DNA of 13,206 bases from Candidatus Njordarchaeum guaymasense (GTDB lineage: Archaea > Asgardarchaeota > Njordarchaeia > Njordarchaeales > Njordarchaeaceae): assembly GCA_030587605.1 (NCBI GenBank), contig JAUQYT010000246.1, positions 1-13,206 on the forward strand. The letters run 5' to 3'. Shown piece after piece: positions 6,852 through 13,206 of this stretch. The position numbers and the translations under genes are program-made. The notes under the pieces were generated by a model that had not been told where the DNA came from, did no database searches, and saw only the letters and a list, made by a program, of their open reading frames with translations. Within the stretch, counting starts at the first letter, position 1; each line of letters starts with the position of its first letter.

Positions 6852-6944
6852 GTCTAATTCAACCCCTTCCTACCCCAGAACATCCTTCATGTTAGCGAAC
6901 TAGTGTTCATGCTGATCCCGCGGTCGCCTCTACTGTTGAGTGAA

Positions 6945-6972
6945 GTTATATCGTCTGGTATTCGTATATAAC
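6945..6972. promoter_or_regulatory. Back-to-back TATA boxes of a divergent promoter
   Basis: GTTATAT (6945-6951) and ATATAAC (6966-6972) are perfect seven-base inverted arms, 14 bases apart, in the gap between PAC2 (minus) and the LOG-like gene (plus). Read outward, each arm is an archaeal TATA-like element. Starts would fall near 6921 on the minus strand and near 6995 on the plus strand, giving leaders of about 70 and 50 bases. Confidence 0.5.
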
Positions 6973-7043
6973 TGCGAATGAAAGCTAATATTTGAATCTT
7001 TGCTTCACTTGATTCATCTTGATCGCGAAGGACGGTGAGATGA

Positions 7044-7544
7044 TTGAAAATGCAGATCGGAGTCATAGGGAACAAAGAAGTTGGGACGAAAAGCGTTTGG
7101 AGCACCGCTTTGCAGGTTGGCAGAGAAATAGCTCGAAGCGATGCGATCCTCATATGCGGCGGACTAACAGGAGTCATGGAGGCAGCAGCCAAGGGAGCAA
7201 AAGAGGCTGGAGGCATTACTGTTGGCATAATTCCTGGGTCCATGAAAAATGAGGCAAACCCTTACATTGGCATAGCGATAGCCACCGGAATTGGATATGC
7301 CCGAAACGCAATCATCGCAACAACAAGCGATGCTCTTATCGTTGTAGGTGGTGGGCCGGGAACGATGTCTGAGATTGCGCTTGCACTCAACCTCGAGAAA
7401 CCGGTGGTTGCCTTAAAGAACTCGGGTGGAGTCGCCGACTTGCTTGCAGGAAAGAAAATCGACGGGAAAATGGTTCTTTCTGCCTCGTCACCCTCGGAGG
7501 CGGTCAAACTGGTTGTCAATAAGGTTGGGCGTTTAAGAAAGTGA
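7044..7544 (+). CDS. LOG/TIGR00725-like Rossmann-fold nucleotide-binding protein
   Basis: This 166-residue protein belongs to the SLOG superfamily, close to the TIGR00725/LOG group. LOG enzymes hydrolyse cytokinin ribotides, but for many archaeal relatives the substrate is unknown. It has an N-terminal strand IGVIG (5-9), GGLTGVMEAA (39-48), an Arg-Asn pair in YARNAI (87-88) and the phosphate-binding GGGPGTMSE (102-110). The last matches the LOG PGGxGTxxE only with Gly in place of Pro, as in the TIGR00725 type. I keep the TTG at 7044 because GGTGAG ends five bases upstream; the ATG at 7050 is the alternative. Length is normal for the family. It is transcribed alone and converges on the gelsolin-like gene. 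Confidence 0.88.
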   Translation: MKMQIGVIGNKEVGTKSVWSTALQVGREIARSDAILICGGLTGVMEAAAKGAKEAGGITVGIIPGSMKNEANPYIGIAIATGIGYARNAIIATTSDALIVVGGGPGTMSEIALALNLEKPVVALKNSGGVADLLAGKKIDGKMVLSASSPSEAVKLVVNKVGRLRK

Positions 7545-7564
7545 GAAAAGGAGCAAAAACCTAA

Positions 7565-8401
7565 TTATTCGGTACTCTGTTTAGGTTTCTTGAGTGCTAT
7601 GCCTTTTTGTTTTGAGAGTACCTGAATCCCGATTACTTTTCCGTCTCTTGCGGCTACTTTCACTTGGCCGTCCAGTGTAAAGATGCCGTCGAGGTCATCA
7701 ATTTTTTCGAGTTTGGTTTGTTCTACCTTCTTACCAAATATCTTTGTTTGAACCTGAGTACACTTGTAGACAGCATTGTTTATGATCATTGCTTCAACGT
7801 CAGTTCCTTCTGGAACCTCACCAAACTGCTTGACAATAGAATCAATGTCGAATTCAGTCGCTGCGTATACATCACCTCGAGGAGCAGATATTGATCGTTT
7901 TGCAGACGACGGTTCAACCGAAGCTACTGGCTTCACAGGCATGGATTGCGATGGCTCATCCCCTGCCTCAGCTCTTGGGCGTTCAAGGGACGATTGCCTA
8001 ATGGTTGGCGCAACTTCTTTATCTATGAATATTTTCACTGTGGGAGGCGGGGGAGGCGGTTTTTCCGAAACTCGTGAAACCGAGCGACTTCCTGGGCAAG
8101 CCATCTCCCTCAGGAGATCTCTAAATCCCTGACTCTCCTCGCCTTCATCAACTGCTTGAACATTGTAGGATAATCCGAGTTTGCTCCTTATTTCATCTAC
8201 TGCAAGTCTGGCGCCAATGAATCTCGTTCTGATCTTGGATTCTCTGCCGTTGAAGTTGTAAATCCTCCTCCTGCTGTGATCAATCAAGATCAATACGTTG
8301 TGCGTTGACAACGCATCGTTGACTTTGCTTAGGTCGACTGGAACATGAGTCCCGTCTTCTTGAACTTGGTAAACCTCGAAATCCATTGTATTGTAGCACA
8401 C
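7565..8401 (-). CDS. Gelsolin-like domain protein with polyproline linker
   Basis: The first 100 of 278 residues match the gelsolin/villin repeat pattern: a Val-rich VLILID strand (36-41), the RRIYNFNGRES segment (45-55) equivalent to the D.iyvWxGk.s strand-turn, FIGARLAVDEIR helix (61-72), and VDEGEE (84-89) just before a Phe-containing helix. Gelsolin repeats bind actin and calcium in eukaryotes; Asgard archaea have them, and their role elsewhere in archaea is unclear. Residues 105-175 are a polar, Pro/Ser-rich linker with six prolines in a row (115-120). Residues 178-270 form a second alpha/beta domain that I do not recognise. The start is GTG at 8401, with ATG at 8386 as an alternative; neither has a ribosome site. 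The domain call rests on pattern recognition only. Confidence 0.75.
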   Translation of the reverse strand: MCYNTMDFEVYQVQEDGTHVPVDLSKVNDALSTHNVLILIDHSRRRIYNFNGRESKIRTRFIGARLAVDEIRSKLGLSYNVQAVDEGEESQGFRDLLREMACPGSRSVSRVSEKPPPPPPTVKIFIDKEVAPTIRQSSLERPRAEAGDEPSQSMPVKPVASVEPSSAKRSISAPRGDVYAATEFDIDSIVKQFGEVPEGTDVEAMIINNAVYKCTQVQTKIFGKKVEQTKLEKIDDLDGIFTLDGQVKVAARDGKVIGIQVLSKQKGIALKKPKQSTE

Positions 8402-8458
8402 TCGCGCAGTTGATGATGGCGTAGACTAACTTACATAAGGCTAATTTCGCATCTGTAT

Positions 8459-8467
8459 GATATAAAG
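8459..8467 (-). promoter_or_regulatory. Candidate TATA box for the gelsolin-like gene
   Basis: CTTTATATC on the minus strand is a strong match to archaeal TATA boxes and would place the start near 8438. That gives a leader of about 37 bases to the GTG at 8401, or about 52 to the ATG at 8386. Confidence 0.55.
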
Positions 8468-8499
8468 TGTTCGAGTATGTTGCAAACTTCGCAAGAAAG

Positions 8500-8518
8500 C
8501 TCGCAATGCCTCTGCGAG
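8500..8518. repeat. Short hairpin with 6-bp arms
   Basis: CTCGCA (8500-8505) and TGCGAG (8513-8518) are perfect arms around a seven-base loop. It lies between the divergent gelsolin-like and radical SAM genes, outside any gene. Role unknown. Confidence 0.35.
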
Positions 8519-8636
8519 TCCTGAAGAAAAATGTATTTCCGAAAGGCTGAACTGCTATTGATTCAACATGCTTTAGTATGCATTGAGGGACGTTGTTTAC
8601 TTGTGATGTGGTTTTGATGTGCGTTGACTCGTACTA

Positions 8637-8655
8637 GAGGTGAGCTGAGATCACC
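8637..8655 (+). promoter_or_regulatory. Strong Shine-Dalgarno in front of an ATC codon
   Basis: GAGGTGAG (8637-8644) sits five bases before ATC at 8650. It shows that translation of the radical SAM gene probably begins at 8650 and not at the TTG at 8692. GGTGA (8639-8643) is also the exact reverse complement of TCACC (8651-8655), so the ribosome site and the first codons can form a small hairpin. Confidence 0.55.
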
Positions 8656-10530
8656 AAGGTCAGCTTAATTCGAGCTCCAGTAGATATCAGATTGCTGTAT
8701 CCTCCCATAGGGATGGCATACGTCGCAAGCTACCTGAGAAACTCTGGGTATGAGGTAAAGCAACTTGATTTGGCTGCTGAAAAGAGACTTGATTTGAGGA
8801 CAACACTGGGCTTGGCAGAGTGCTCAAGAACAAGTGGAGTCATGCTCAAGATTTTCTTCAAGGACGAATACCCTGTTTCTACAGAAGAGTTGCACCAGGA
8901 TCTCATGACACCAGAAGTCAGACACGTGTCAATTCTGCCTTCAGACTTTGGTATTCAAGACGTGGACAACGTTATCAAGTTGATCCCAAATCTCACAGAT
9001 TCGTGTGTCCACGGTATTAGGCAAGCCAAAGCTGAGGTTGTCGGCTTTCACGTTGTGTGGGATTCGGCGCTTATGAGCCTGCTCATAGCCAAGAAGCTAA
9101 AGGAGATCGATCCAGACCTTCTCATTATTTTCGGTGGCCCAGACTGCTCAAACCTATTCAGAGGAGGATTGTTCTCTCGTCTGGGGCTTGTAGACGCGGT
9201 TGCTATCGGTGAAGGAGAGAGAACATCCAAGGAATTGTTAGACCAGTGGGAGAAGAGCAACGGGGATTTGAGGAATATCAAGGTTAGAGGTTGCATTATC
9301 AATGTCAAGGGGAAAGAGGTCTTAGATCACGGGGAACCTGACCTGATTTCAGACTTGGATGGCCTCCCATTCCCCGATTACTCAGATCTGCCGCTGAGAA
9401 AATACACTGGGTTCTACGCTTTGCCCATCTTGACTTCCAGGGGATGCGAGTACAAGTGCAAGTTCTGCGTCGACAGGTTAGCTATATGTCAGGAAACCTA
9501 CAGGGAGAGGAGTATTGGCAACGTCGTCGAAGAGGTTCTTCACCTCTACGAGAAGTACGATGTCAAAGGACTATACTTCTGCGATTCGTCTCTCAATGCA
9601 AGTTTGTTAAGACTAACTTCTCTATGCGACGGCCTGATGAAAGTTAAGAAAAAGGTCGGAAAGACCCTTTACTGGGGCGGAGACATTAGAGTTTCCCCTA
9701 TCACACAGGGCATCATGAAAAGGATGTATGAGGCAGGCTGCAGATTCCTAATGTTTGGAGCTGAGTCAGCCAGCCAAAGAATCCTGAAAGCCATGGGGAA
9801 GGGAGTCACTGTCGAGGAGATGACTAAAGCCTTCAACTGGGCGAAGGAAGCTGGAATCTGGGTTTTCACCTACTGGATAGTCGGGTACCCCGGCGAAGAG
9901 GAGAAGGACCTCTTATATTCGATGAGATTTGCTCAGGAGAATTGTTCCAACATCGATGAAGCATGTATCGCATCATGCGAAGTCGGAGTTGGCTCAGAAC
10001 TCTACCGGAGAAGGAGGGAACTTGGAATTCAGATCCTTGAGAGCCAGATCCAGCTCAACGAGAAACTTAGGCTGTTTAAAAGATACATTGGAGGCTATAA
10101 GGCGTGGCGTGAAAGGTCAACAAAAAATACGCCAATGGAGAGAATGCACAGAAGAGTCATCTTCGAAGCATTTACGAGATCGCTGGGTTACCCGAGCAAC
10201 TGGGCAATATGGCCCCCAATGCTACCAATCGACAAGCTTGATGCAAGTGACTTCCCTGTTGCAGATGAATATGCTGTTCAGAGAATAGAGCACAAGCTGG
10301 GCGGCGAGGAGATTTACGTCATACCCACTACAACGATGGAACCTAAGAGGATAAGCGCTTCGCAACTGGAAATATTGAAGTTATGTGACGGAAACAGGAG
10401 CGTTCAGGAGATCTCTAGCATTATTCGTGAAAGAATCAGAGACAATAGAGCGATGCAGGAGGTCCTAGAAGACTGCTCAAGGTTCCTCGCCGACACAGTC
10501 AGACTCGAGATAGTCAGATTGAGTAGATAG
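8650..10530 (+). CDS. B12-binding-type radical SAM enzyme with PqqD-like C-terminus
   Basis: The protein has a Rossmann-like B12-binding-type N-terminal domain (to about residue 215), a radical SAM core, and a C-terminal winged-helix-like region. Counting from ATC at 8650 (626 residues), GGP is at 162-164, EGER at 188-191, and the 4Fe-4S motif CEYKCKFC gives C266, C270 and C273. GAESASQRIL (370-379) follows in the core. Residues about 560-622 (SQLEILKLCDGNRS onward) resemble PqqD, the peptide-binding domain of RiPP pathways. The usual B12 ligand motif DxHxxG is not seen. The ATC start is chosen because VSLIRAP and YPPIGMAYVASYL together are the normal N-terminus of the family; the first ordinary start, TTG at 8692, would delete strand one. 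The substrate is unknown and no certain precursor peptide is adjacent. Confidence 0.88.
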   Translation: MTKVSLIRAPVDIRLLYPPIGMAYVASYLRNSGYEVKQLDLAAEKRLDLRTTLGLAECSRTSGVMLKIFFKDEYPVSTEELHQDLMTPEVRHVSILPSDFGIQDVDNVIKLIPNLTDSCVHGIRQAKAEVVGFHVVWDSALMSLLIAKKLKEIDPDLLIIFGGPDCSNLFRGGLFSRLGLVDAVAIGEGERTSKELLDQWEKSNGDLRNIKVRGCIINVKGKEVLDHGEPDLISDLDGLPFPDYSDLPLRKYTGFYALPILTSRGCEYKCKFCVDRLAICQETYRERSIGNVVEEVLHLYEKYDVKGLYFCDSSLNASLLRLTSLCDGLMKVKKKVGKTLYWGGDIRVSPITQGIMKRMYEAGCRFLMFGAESASQRILKAMGKGVTVEEMTKAFNWAKEAGIWVFTYWIVGYPGEEEKDLLYSMRFAQENCSNIDEACIASCEVGVGSELYRRRRELGIQILESQIQLNEKLRLFKRYIGGYKAWRERSTKNTPMERMHRRVIFEAFTRSLGYPSNWAIWPPMLPIDKLDASDFPVADEYAVQRIEHKLGGEEIYVIPTTTMEPKRISASQLEILKLCDGNRSVQEISSIIRERIRDNRAMQEVLEDCSRFLADTVRLEIVRLSR

Positions 10531-10549
10531 ACTAGGAAAATCGAGTAAC

Positions 10550-10557
10550 TTTTTTTT
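10550..10557 (+). terminator. T8 terminator after the radical SAM gene
   Basis: A run of eight T lies 20 bases after the stop codon of the radical SAM gene, fitting an archaeal T-run terminator. Confidence 0.6.
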
Positions 10558-10865
10558 CGGGGCGAAGGCGTGAGGCGCCGAGCCAAGAACCTCATTGCAT
10601 CAAAACCCCAAAACGTGAATGCGCATCAGGCTGTGCCTGAACCTCAATTTACCTGAGACTCGCAAGACAATAAGAATAATCAAGGGCAAGCCGAAATGTA
10701 ACAGGATAAGGTTACAGAGAAGGGGGAGCCACGAAACCAACAAGGAGAGAACTAACCACGACGGAAAGTGGCTACAGGTCATGACACAGACGGAAACCAT
10801 GAACCGCGGAGAGAACAAGTGACGTATCGCGCGCTCCAGCATTTGATCTGACGAAGTTGGAGTAA
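10558..10865. other. Non-coding stretch with several short hairpins
   Basis: No convincing gene is present. The plus strand is A-rich and purine-rich. Short inverted repeats are seen at 10561-10584 (GGC, GGCG / CGCC, GCC with an internal GAA/GA loop), 10626-10640 (TCAGGC / GCCTGA with a three-base loop) and 10698-10715 (GTAAC / GTTAC). The open frames over it, a basic 67-codon one on plus and a hydrophobic 94-codon one on minus, lack recognisable features. It could be a small RNA, leader or decayed gene. Confidence 0.4.
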
Positions 10866-11132
10866 ATGAAAGCCAAGTACCCATATTGCGACTTCAAGGG
10901 CCGGTCAAGTGAGATGGAAGCTCATGCGAGAAACCATCTATTATTAGTGAAAGCAAATATCCAGAACGCAATGCTTGACTACAGAAACAAAGTAGCCTTT
11001 GTTCATGTTGTCGTCAGGGAAGGCGGCAACGCTAAAGGTGTTGACGTAGCGGTTCCCGTTCCGCTAGAAAAGAAGATAGTTGGCAAAGTAACTCTCGAAG
11101 GCGTTACTTTCAATCTTCTGCCTGAGAAGTAG
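10866..11132 (+). CDS. Small zinc-finger-like protein
   Basis: An 88-residue protein begins at ATG 10866, directly after an in-frame TAA, with GGAG three bases before that TAA-ATG junction. Residues 5-24 (YPYCDFKG then SEMEAHARNH) look like a C2H2 zinc finger: C8, H20 and H24 fit, but the first Cys of the expected CPYC is Tyr5, so one zinc ligand is missing. Residues 45-85 are a beta-rich segment (VAFVHVVVREG, DVAVPVPLEK, KVTLEGVTFNLLP) that I do not recognise. Small archaeal zinc-finger proteins often bind nucleic acid, but nothing here shows that directly. The gene is preceded by the 335-base gap and followed by a separate promoter for the next gene. Confidence 0.65.
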   Translation: MKAKYPYCDFKGRSSEMEAHARNHLLLVKANIQNAMLDYRNKVAFVHVVVREGGNAKGVDVAVPVPLEKKIVGKVTLEGVTFNLLPEK

Positions 11133-11285
11133 AATGCGGAAAAAAGGAAATTGGTCGTATGGAATTTCTCCTCATTTGAGACCACCTTTCATGACTTCTT
11201 TTGTTATTTCTGTAGAAAAAATTTTAAGACGCGCGGGAAGTACTGTCTGTATCGGTCTATACTGGTTCATGAGGGGTTTTGGACG
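11133..11285 (+). other. Intergenic region before the TPR gene
   Basis: This holds the promoter and ribosome site of the TPR gene and T-rich stretches (for example TTCTTTTGTTATTTC at 11196-11210) that may end the preceding transcript. A six-codon open frame starts at ATG 11269 and its TGA overlaps the ATG of the TPR gene; it is probably chance. Confidence 0.4.
11221..11228 (+). promoter_or_regulatory. Candidate TATA box for the TPR gene
   Basis: ATTTTAAG would give a start near 11252 and a leader of about 34 bases that includes the ribosome site GAGGGG at 11271-11276, nine bases before the ATG at 11286. Confidence 0.5.
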
Positions 11286-13206
11286 ATGAAGGGGAAGGAT
11301 GGAGGAGCTTTGCTGCAAAGGGCTGCAGCTGAGGAGAAGAGTTACAATTGGATCGAAGCCGCAAGGCTATATGAGGAGGCAGCAAGGTCTTTCTTGGATA
11401 GGAAGATGGTGGGCGAGGCCGCAAGGGTCTACAAGAAGCTCGGACACGCATACGGATGGGCAGGCAGGACAGCGGAAACGGCAGAGGAACATGTGAGACT
11501 GTACAGGAGCGCTGTCCAGGCGAACGAGTTGGCTGGGAATCTTTTCGGGCAATGCAAGAACAAACCAGAGAGACTAGAATGCGAGGCAGAAGCTCTCTTT
11601 GCTAATGGGTTCCTGGTGGGTTCTGTTGGAGAAGCAAAGAAAGCCTTTGACAGCTCTTATGAACTCTTCTCCGAATCGACCGACCTTTACTCCAAGGAGA
11701 ATGATCGAGAAAGTTCCGCGAGGACTTCTAGTCGTGCAGCAGTTTCCAAAGGTCTTTTCACAACCTATTGTACCGAGGGAGGGGAGATCGAACAGTTATC
11801 ACGAGAGGGCAGAGACGTCGCAGACAAAGCCTTCAAGCTTGCACGTGAGATCGGAGATCTTCAGTCTCTGACCGAATCATTGTTTGCCGAAATGGTGATG
11901 CTGACATCTGGAATGGCTGTTGTACCCTTCAGGTGGGATGAAGATTGGGGGGAAGTTGCCAGGAAATTCCTTTTGAAGTTTGATGAGAGCTTGGGCTTTC
12001 TCAAGAATTGTGTCGATCCTCTAATCCTCGGAATGGCTTATCTTGTGATCGGTGCTTGGCAATGCTTCTTCGGATTTCAATACATTGAGGATGAGAAGGA
12101 GCAAGAAGAGTATCTAAACAAAGGGTTGGGGCTACTCGAAAAGGCGTTGGTTTTGGCTAGAAAAACAAGGGATAGCCTAGTGATAATTCAATGCATTTTT
12201 TGGTTGGACTGGTGGGCTCTTTTTGGGGGGAGGTTCGAGTACATACAGAAGAGGATATTCGACGACCTCAATGAGATCGTGAAAGTGGGGAAGATATATG
12301 CAGGCTCACATTTCTTCTTGCGTTTCTATACAAACTTTTTACCTGCATTCTATTATAGCAACTTTGCTCAAAGAAGTTTCTTTTCCGCCGCCGAGAGGAA
12401 GTCCTATGCTGAAAAGGGGATTGAACATGCAAAAGAGTCCTTGCATACGTCCTCCTTTATACTCTTTAGTGGAGCCCCATACCAGGCTTTGACTTGGTCG
12501 TACTCGCAGTTAGCCATTCTGGCCGAAGCAAGAAGTGAGCGGGATGAACATGCAAGAAAGATGCTTCAATTTGCGAAGGAAGCTGAACAGATCGCTGAAA
12601 AAGTAAAAGGAGGATATCCTCGAGCGGTCGGGTACTCCTCTCTTTATAGAGCCTATAAAACTCTCGCCGACATCGCTGACAATGAGGAAGAGAAAAGCAG
12701 AATGCTAGCTGCTGCAATAGATGCCCACAAGAAGTACATTGTGCACGCAGTAGAATCAAGGACCGGCATCATACTGGTTCAAATGCGTTTGGGCCTCCTC
12801 TACGAAGAACTTGGCATAACGACTGGAAAAACCGATCCGCTGGTGTTAGCGCGCGAGTCATTTCTCCATGTCATCAAGGAGAGCCTAGAAAGAGGCTACC
12901 ATTTCTACGCAGCTGCAGCCCATATATCCGCCGCACACGTAGAGGATAGGCTAGGCGACCATGCTACATCCGCGGAACATTATGAAAAAGCTATTGATGC
13001 GTATGAGACATCGTTGAGAACCATCGAATACAGACCTCTGAAAGACCGAGTTCAAGAGGTGACCAACTACGCGCGTGCATGGAACCTGATTGAGAGGGCC
13101 AAGGCTTATCATAAAAGGGAGGATCACTTGCCGGCCAAGGAAAACTACGAGAAAGCATGCGAAATTCTGAAAGAACTACCCAGTTACAATTACGAGGCAC
13201 CATACT
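11286..13206 (+). CDS. TPR / alpha-SNAP-like helical repeat protein, 3' end cut by window edge
   Basis: The frame is open from ATG 11286 to the right edge, 640 codons without a stop, so the gene is incomplete. GAGGGG nine bases upstream supports the start. The product is almost wholly alpha-helical and shows degenerate tetratricopeptide repeats, for example NWIEAARLYEEAARSFLDRK (residues 21-40), GEAARVYKKLGHAYGWAG (43-60) and, near the end, HATSAEHYEKAIDAYETS. The first 70 residues resemble the start of alpha-SNAP-type TPR arrays (AARLYEEAA, EAARVYKKLG). Repeats are irregular in the middle, with a Trp/Phe-rich portion (about 230-370) that could be a distinct packing core. No membrane segment or signal peptide is seen. 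TPR arrays act as protein-binding scaffolds; the partner is unknown, and any domain beyond the edge is not visible. Confidence 0.85.
   Translation, partial: MKGKDGGALLQRAAAEEKSYNWIEAARLYEEAARSFLDRKMVGEAARVYKKLGHAYGWAGRTAETAEEHVRLYRSAVQANELAGNLFGQCKNKPERLECEAEALFANGFLVGSVGEAKKAFDSSYELFSESTDLYSKENDRESSARTSSRAAVSKGLFTTYCTEGGEIEQLSREGRDVADKAFKLAREIGDLQSLTESLFAEMVMLTSGMAVVPFRWDEDWGEVARKFLLKFDESLGFLKNCVDPLILGMAYLVIGAWQCFFGFQYIEDEKEQEEYLNKGLGLLEKALVLARKTRDSLVIIQCIFWLDWWALFGGRFEYIQKRIFDDLNEIVKVGKIYAGSHFFLRFYTNFLPAFYYSNFAQRSFFSAAERKSYAEKGIEHAKESLHTSSFILFSGAPYQALTWSYSQLAILAEARSERDEHARKMLQFAKEAEQIAEKVKGGYPRAVGYSSLYRAYKTLADIADNEEEKSRMLAAAIDAHKKYIVHAVESRTGIILVQMRLGLLYEELGITTGKTDPLVLARESFLHVIKESLERGYHFYAAAAHISAAHVEDRLGDHATSAEHYEKAIDAYETSLRTIEYRPLKDRVQEVTNYARAWNLIERAKAYHKREDHLPAKENYEKACEILKELPSYNYEAPY

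Larger units (their letters stand above)
8402..8649. other. Intergenic region between gelsolin-like and radical SAM genes
   Basis: No gene of useful length is visible. It holds the minus-strand promoter of the gelsolin-like gene, a six-base-arm hairpin at 8500-8518 and the ribosome site of the radical SAM gene at 8637-8644. A plus-strand promoter for the radical SAM gene was not identified with confidence; CTTTAGTA near 8571-8578 is only a weak candidate. Confidence 0.5.

Noticed and set aside
10619..10822. Basic 67-codon plus-strand frame in the gap
   Set aside because: No recognisable motif, no clear ribosome site, and a composition that just reflects purine-rich DNA. A decayed gene is possible but cannot be supported.
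10600..10884. Hydrophobic 94-codon open frame on the minus strand
   Set aside because: It looks like a membrane protein, but it begins inside the plus-strand zinc-finger gene and its hydrophobicity is what the complement of an A/G-rich strand gives. No ribosome site was seen.
11299..11871. Two plus-strand frames within the TPR gene
   Set aside because: They are in another frame from the 640-codon open TPR frame and lack features.
1..13206. CRISPR arrays, insertion sequences or attachment sites
   Set aside because: No regularly spaced repeats, transposase-like frames or terminal inverted repeats with target duplications were seen.

Overview
The window reads as a piece of an archaeal chromosome of moderate GC content. 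The markers are a RadA recombinase, a Hef/FANCM-type helicase, a PAC2-family proteasome-chaperone homologue, TATA-box-like promoter elements and Shine-Dalgarno motifs of the GGTGA/GGAG type. The gene mix (a longin/roadblock-like protein, a gelsolin-like protein and a long TPR protein) suggests a TACK-type lineage such as Bathyarchaeia or a deep Thaumarchaeota relative. That placement is inference only. No rRNA, tRNA, CRISPR array, transposase or phage gene was recognised.

Left part (1-4400): an unrecognised gene cut by the left edge ends convergently against radA (minus strand), with a short hairpin between them. radA and a Hef/FANCM-type helicase (plus strand) are divergent and share a 235-271 bp promoter region. 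Both act on recombination or stalled forks. The helicase has lost the recognisable ERK nuclease residues and the HhH tail of euryarchaeal Hef, so it looks like FANCM. RadA is divergent at the polymerisation motif and has some Rad51-like residues.

Middle part (4400-8400): a small longin/roadblock-like protein (plus) sits behind a promoter flanked by a perfect 10-bp inverted repeat. It is convergent with a minus-strand pair: a PAC2-family protein followed by a xylose-isomerase-like TIM-barrel protein. PAC2 is divergent from a LOG/TIGR00725-like nucleotide-binding protein, with two back-to-back TATA boxes between them. The LOG-like gene is convergent with a minus-strand gene encoding an N-terminal gelsolin-like domain, a six-proline linker and a C-terminal domain I do not recognise.

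Right part (8400-13206): a B12-binding-type radical SAM enzyme with a PqqD-like C-terminus probably starts at a non-canonical ATC codon. It is followed by 335 bp without a convincing gene but with several short hairpins. Next come a small zinc-finger-like protein lacking one expected Cys, and a long alpha-helical TPR-type protein that is open from 11286 to the right edge. Apart from radA/hef (genome maintenance), the genes do not form one obvious pathway. The short convergent and divergent units look like ordinary archaeal housekeeping and accessory organisation, not a mobile island.
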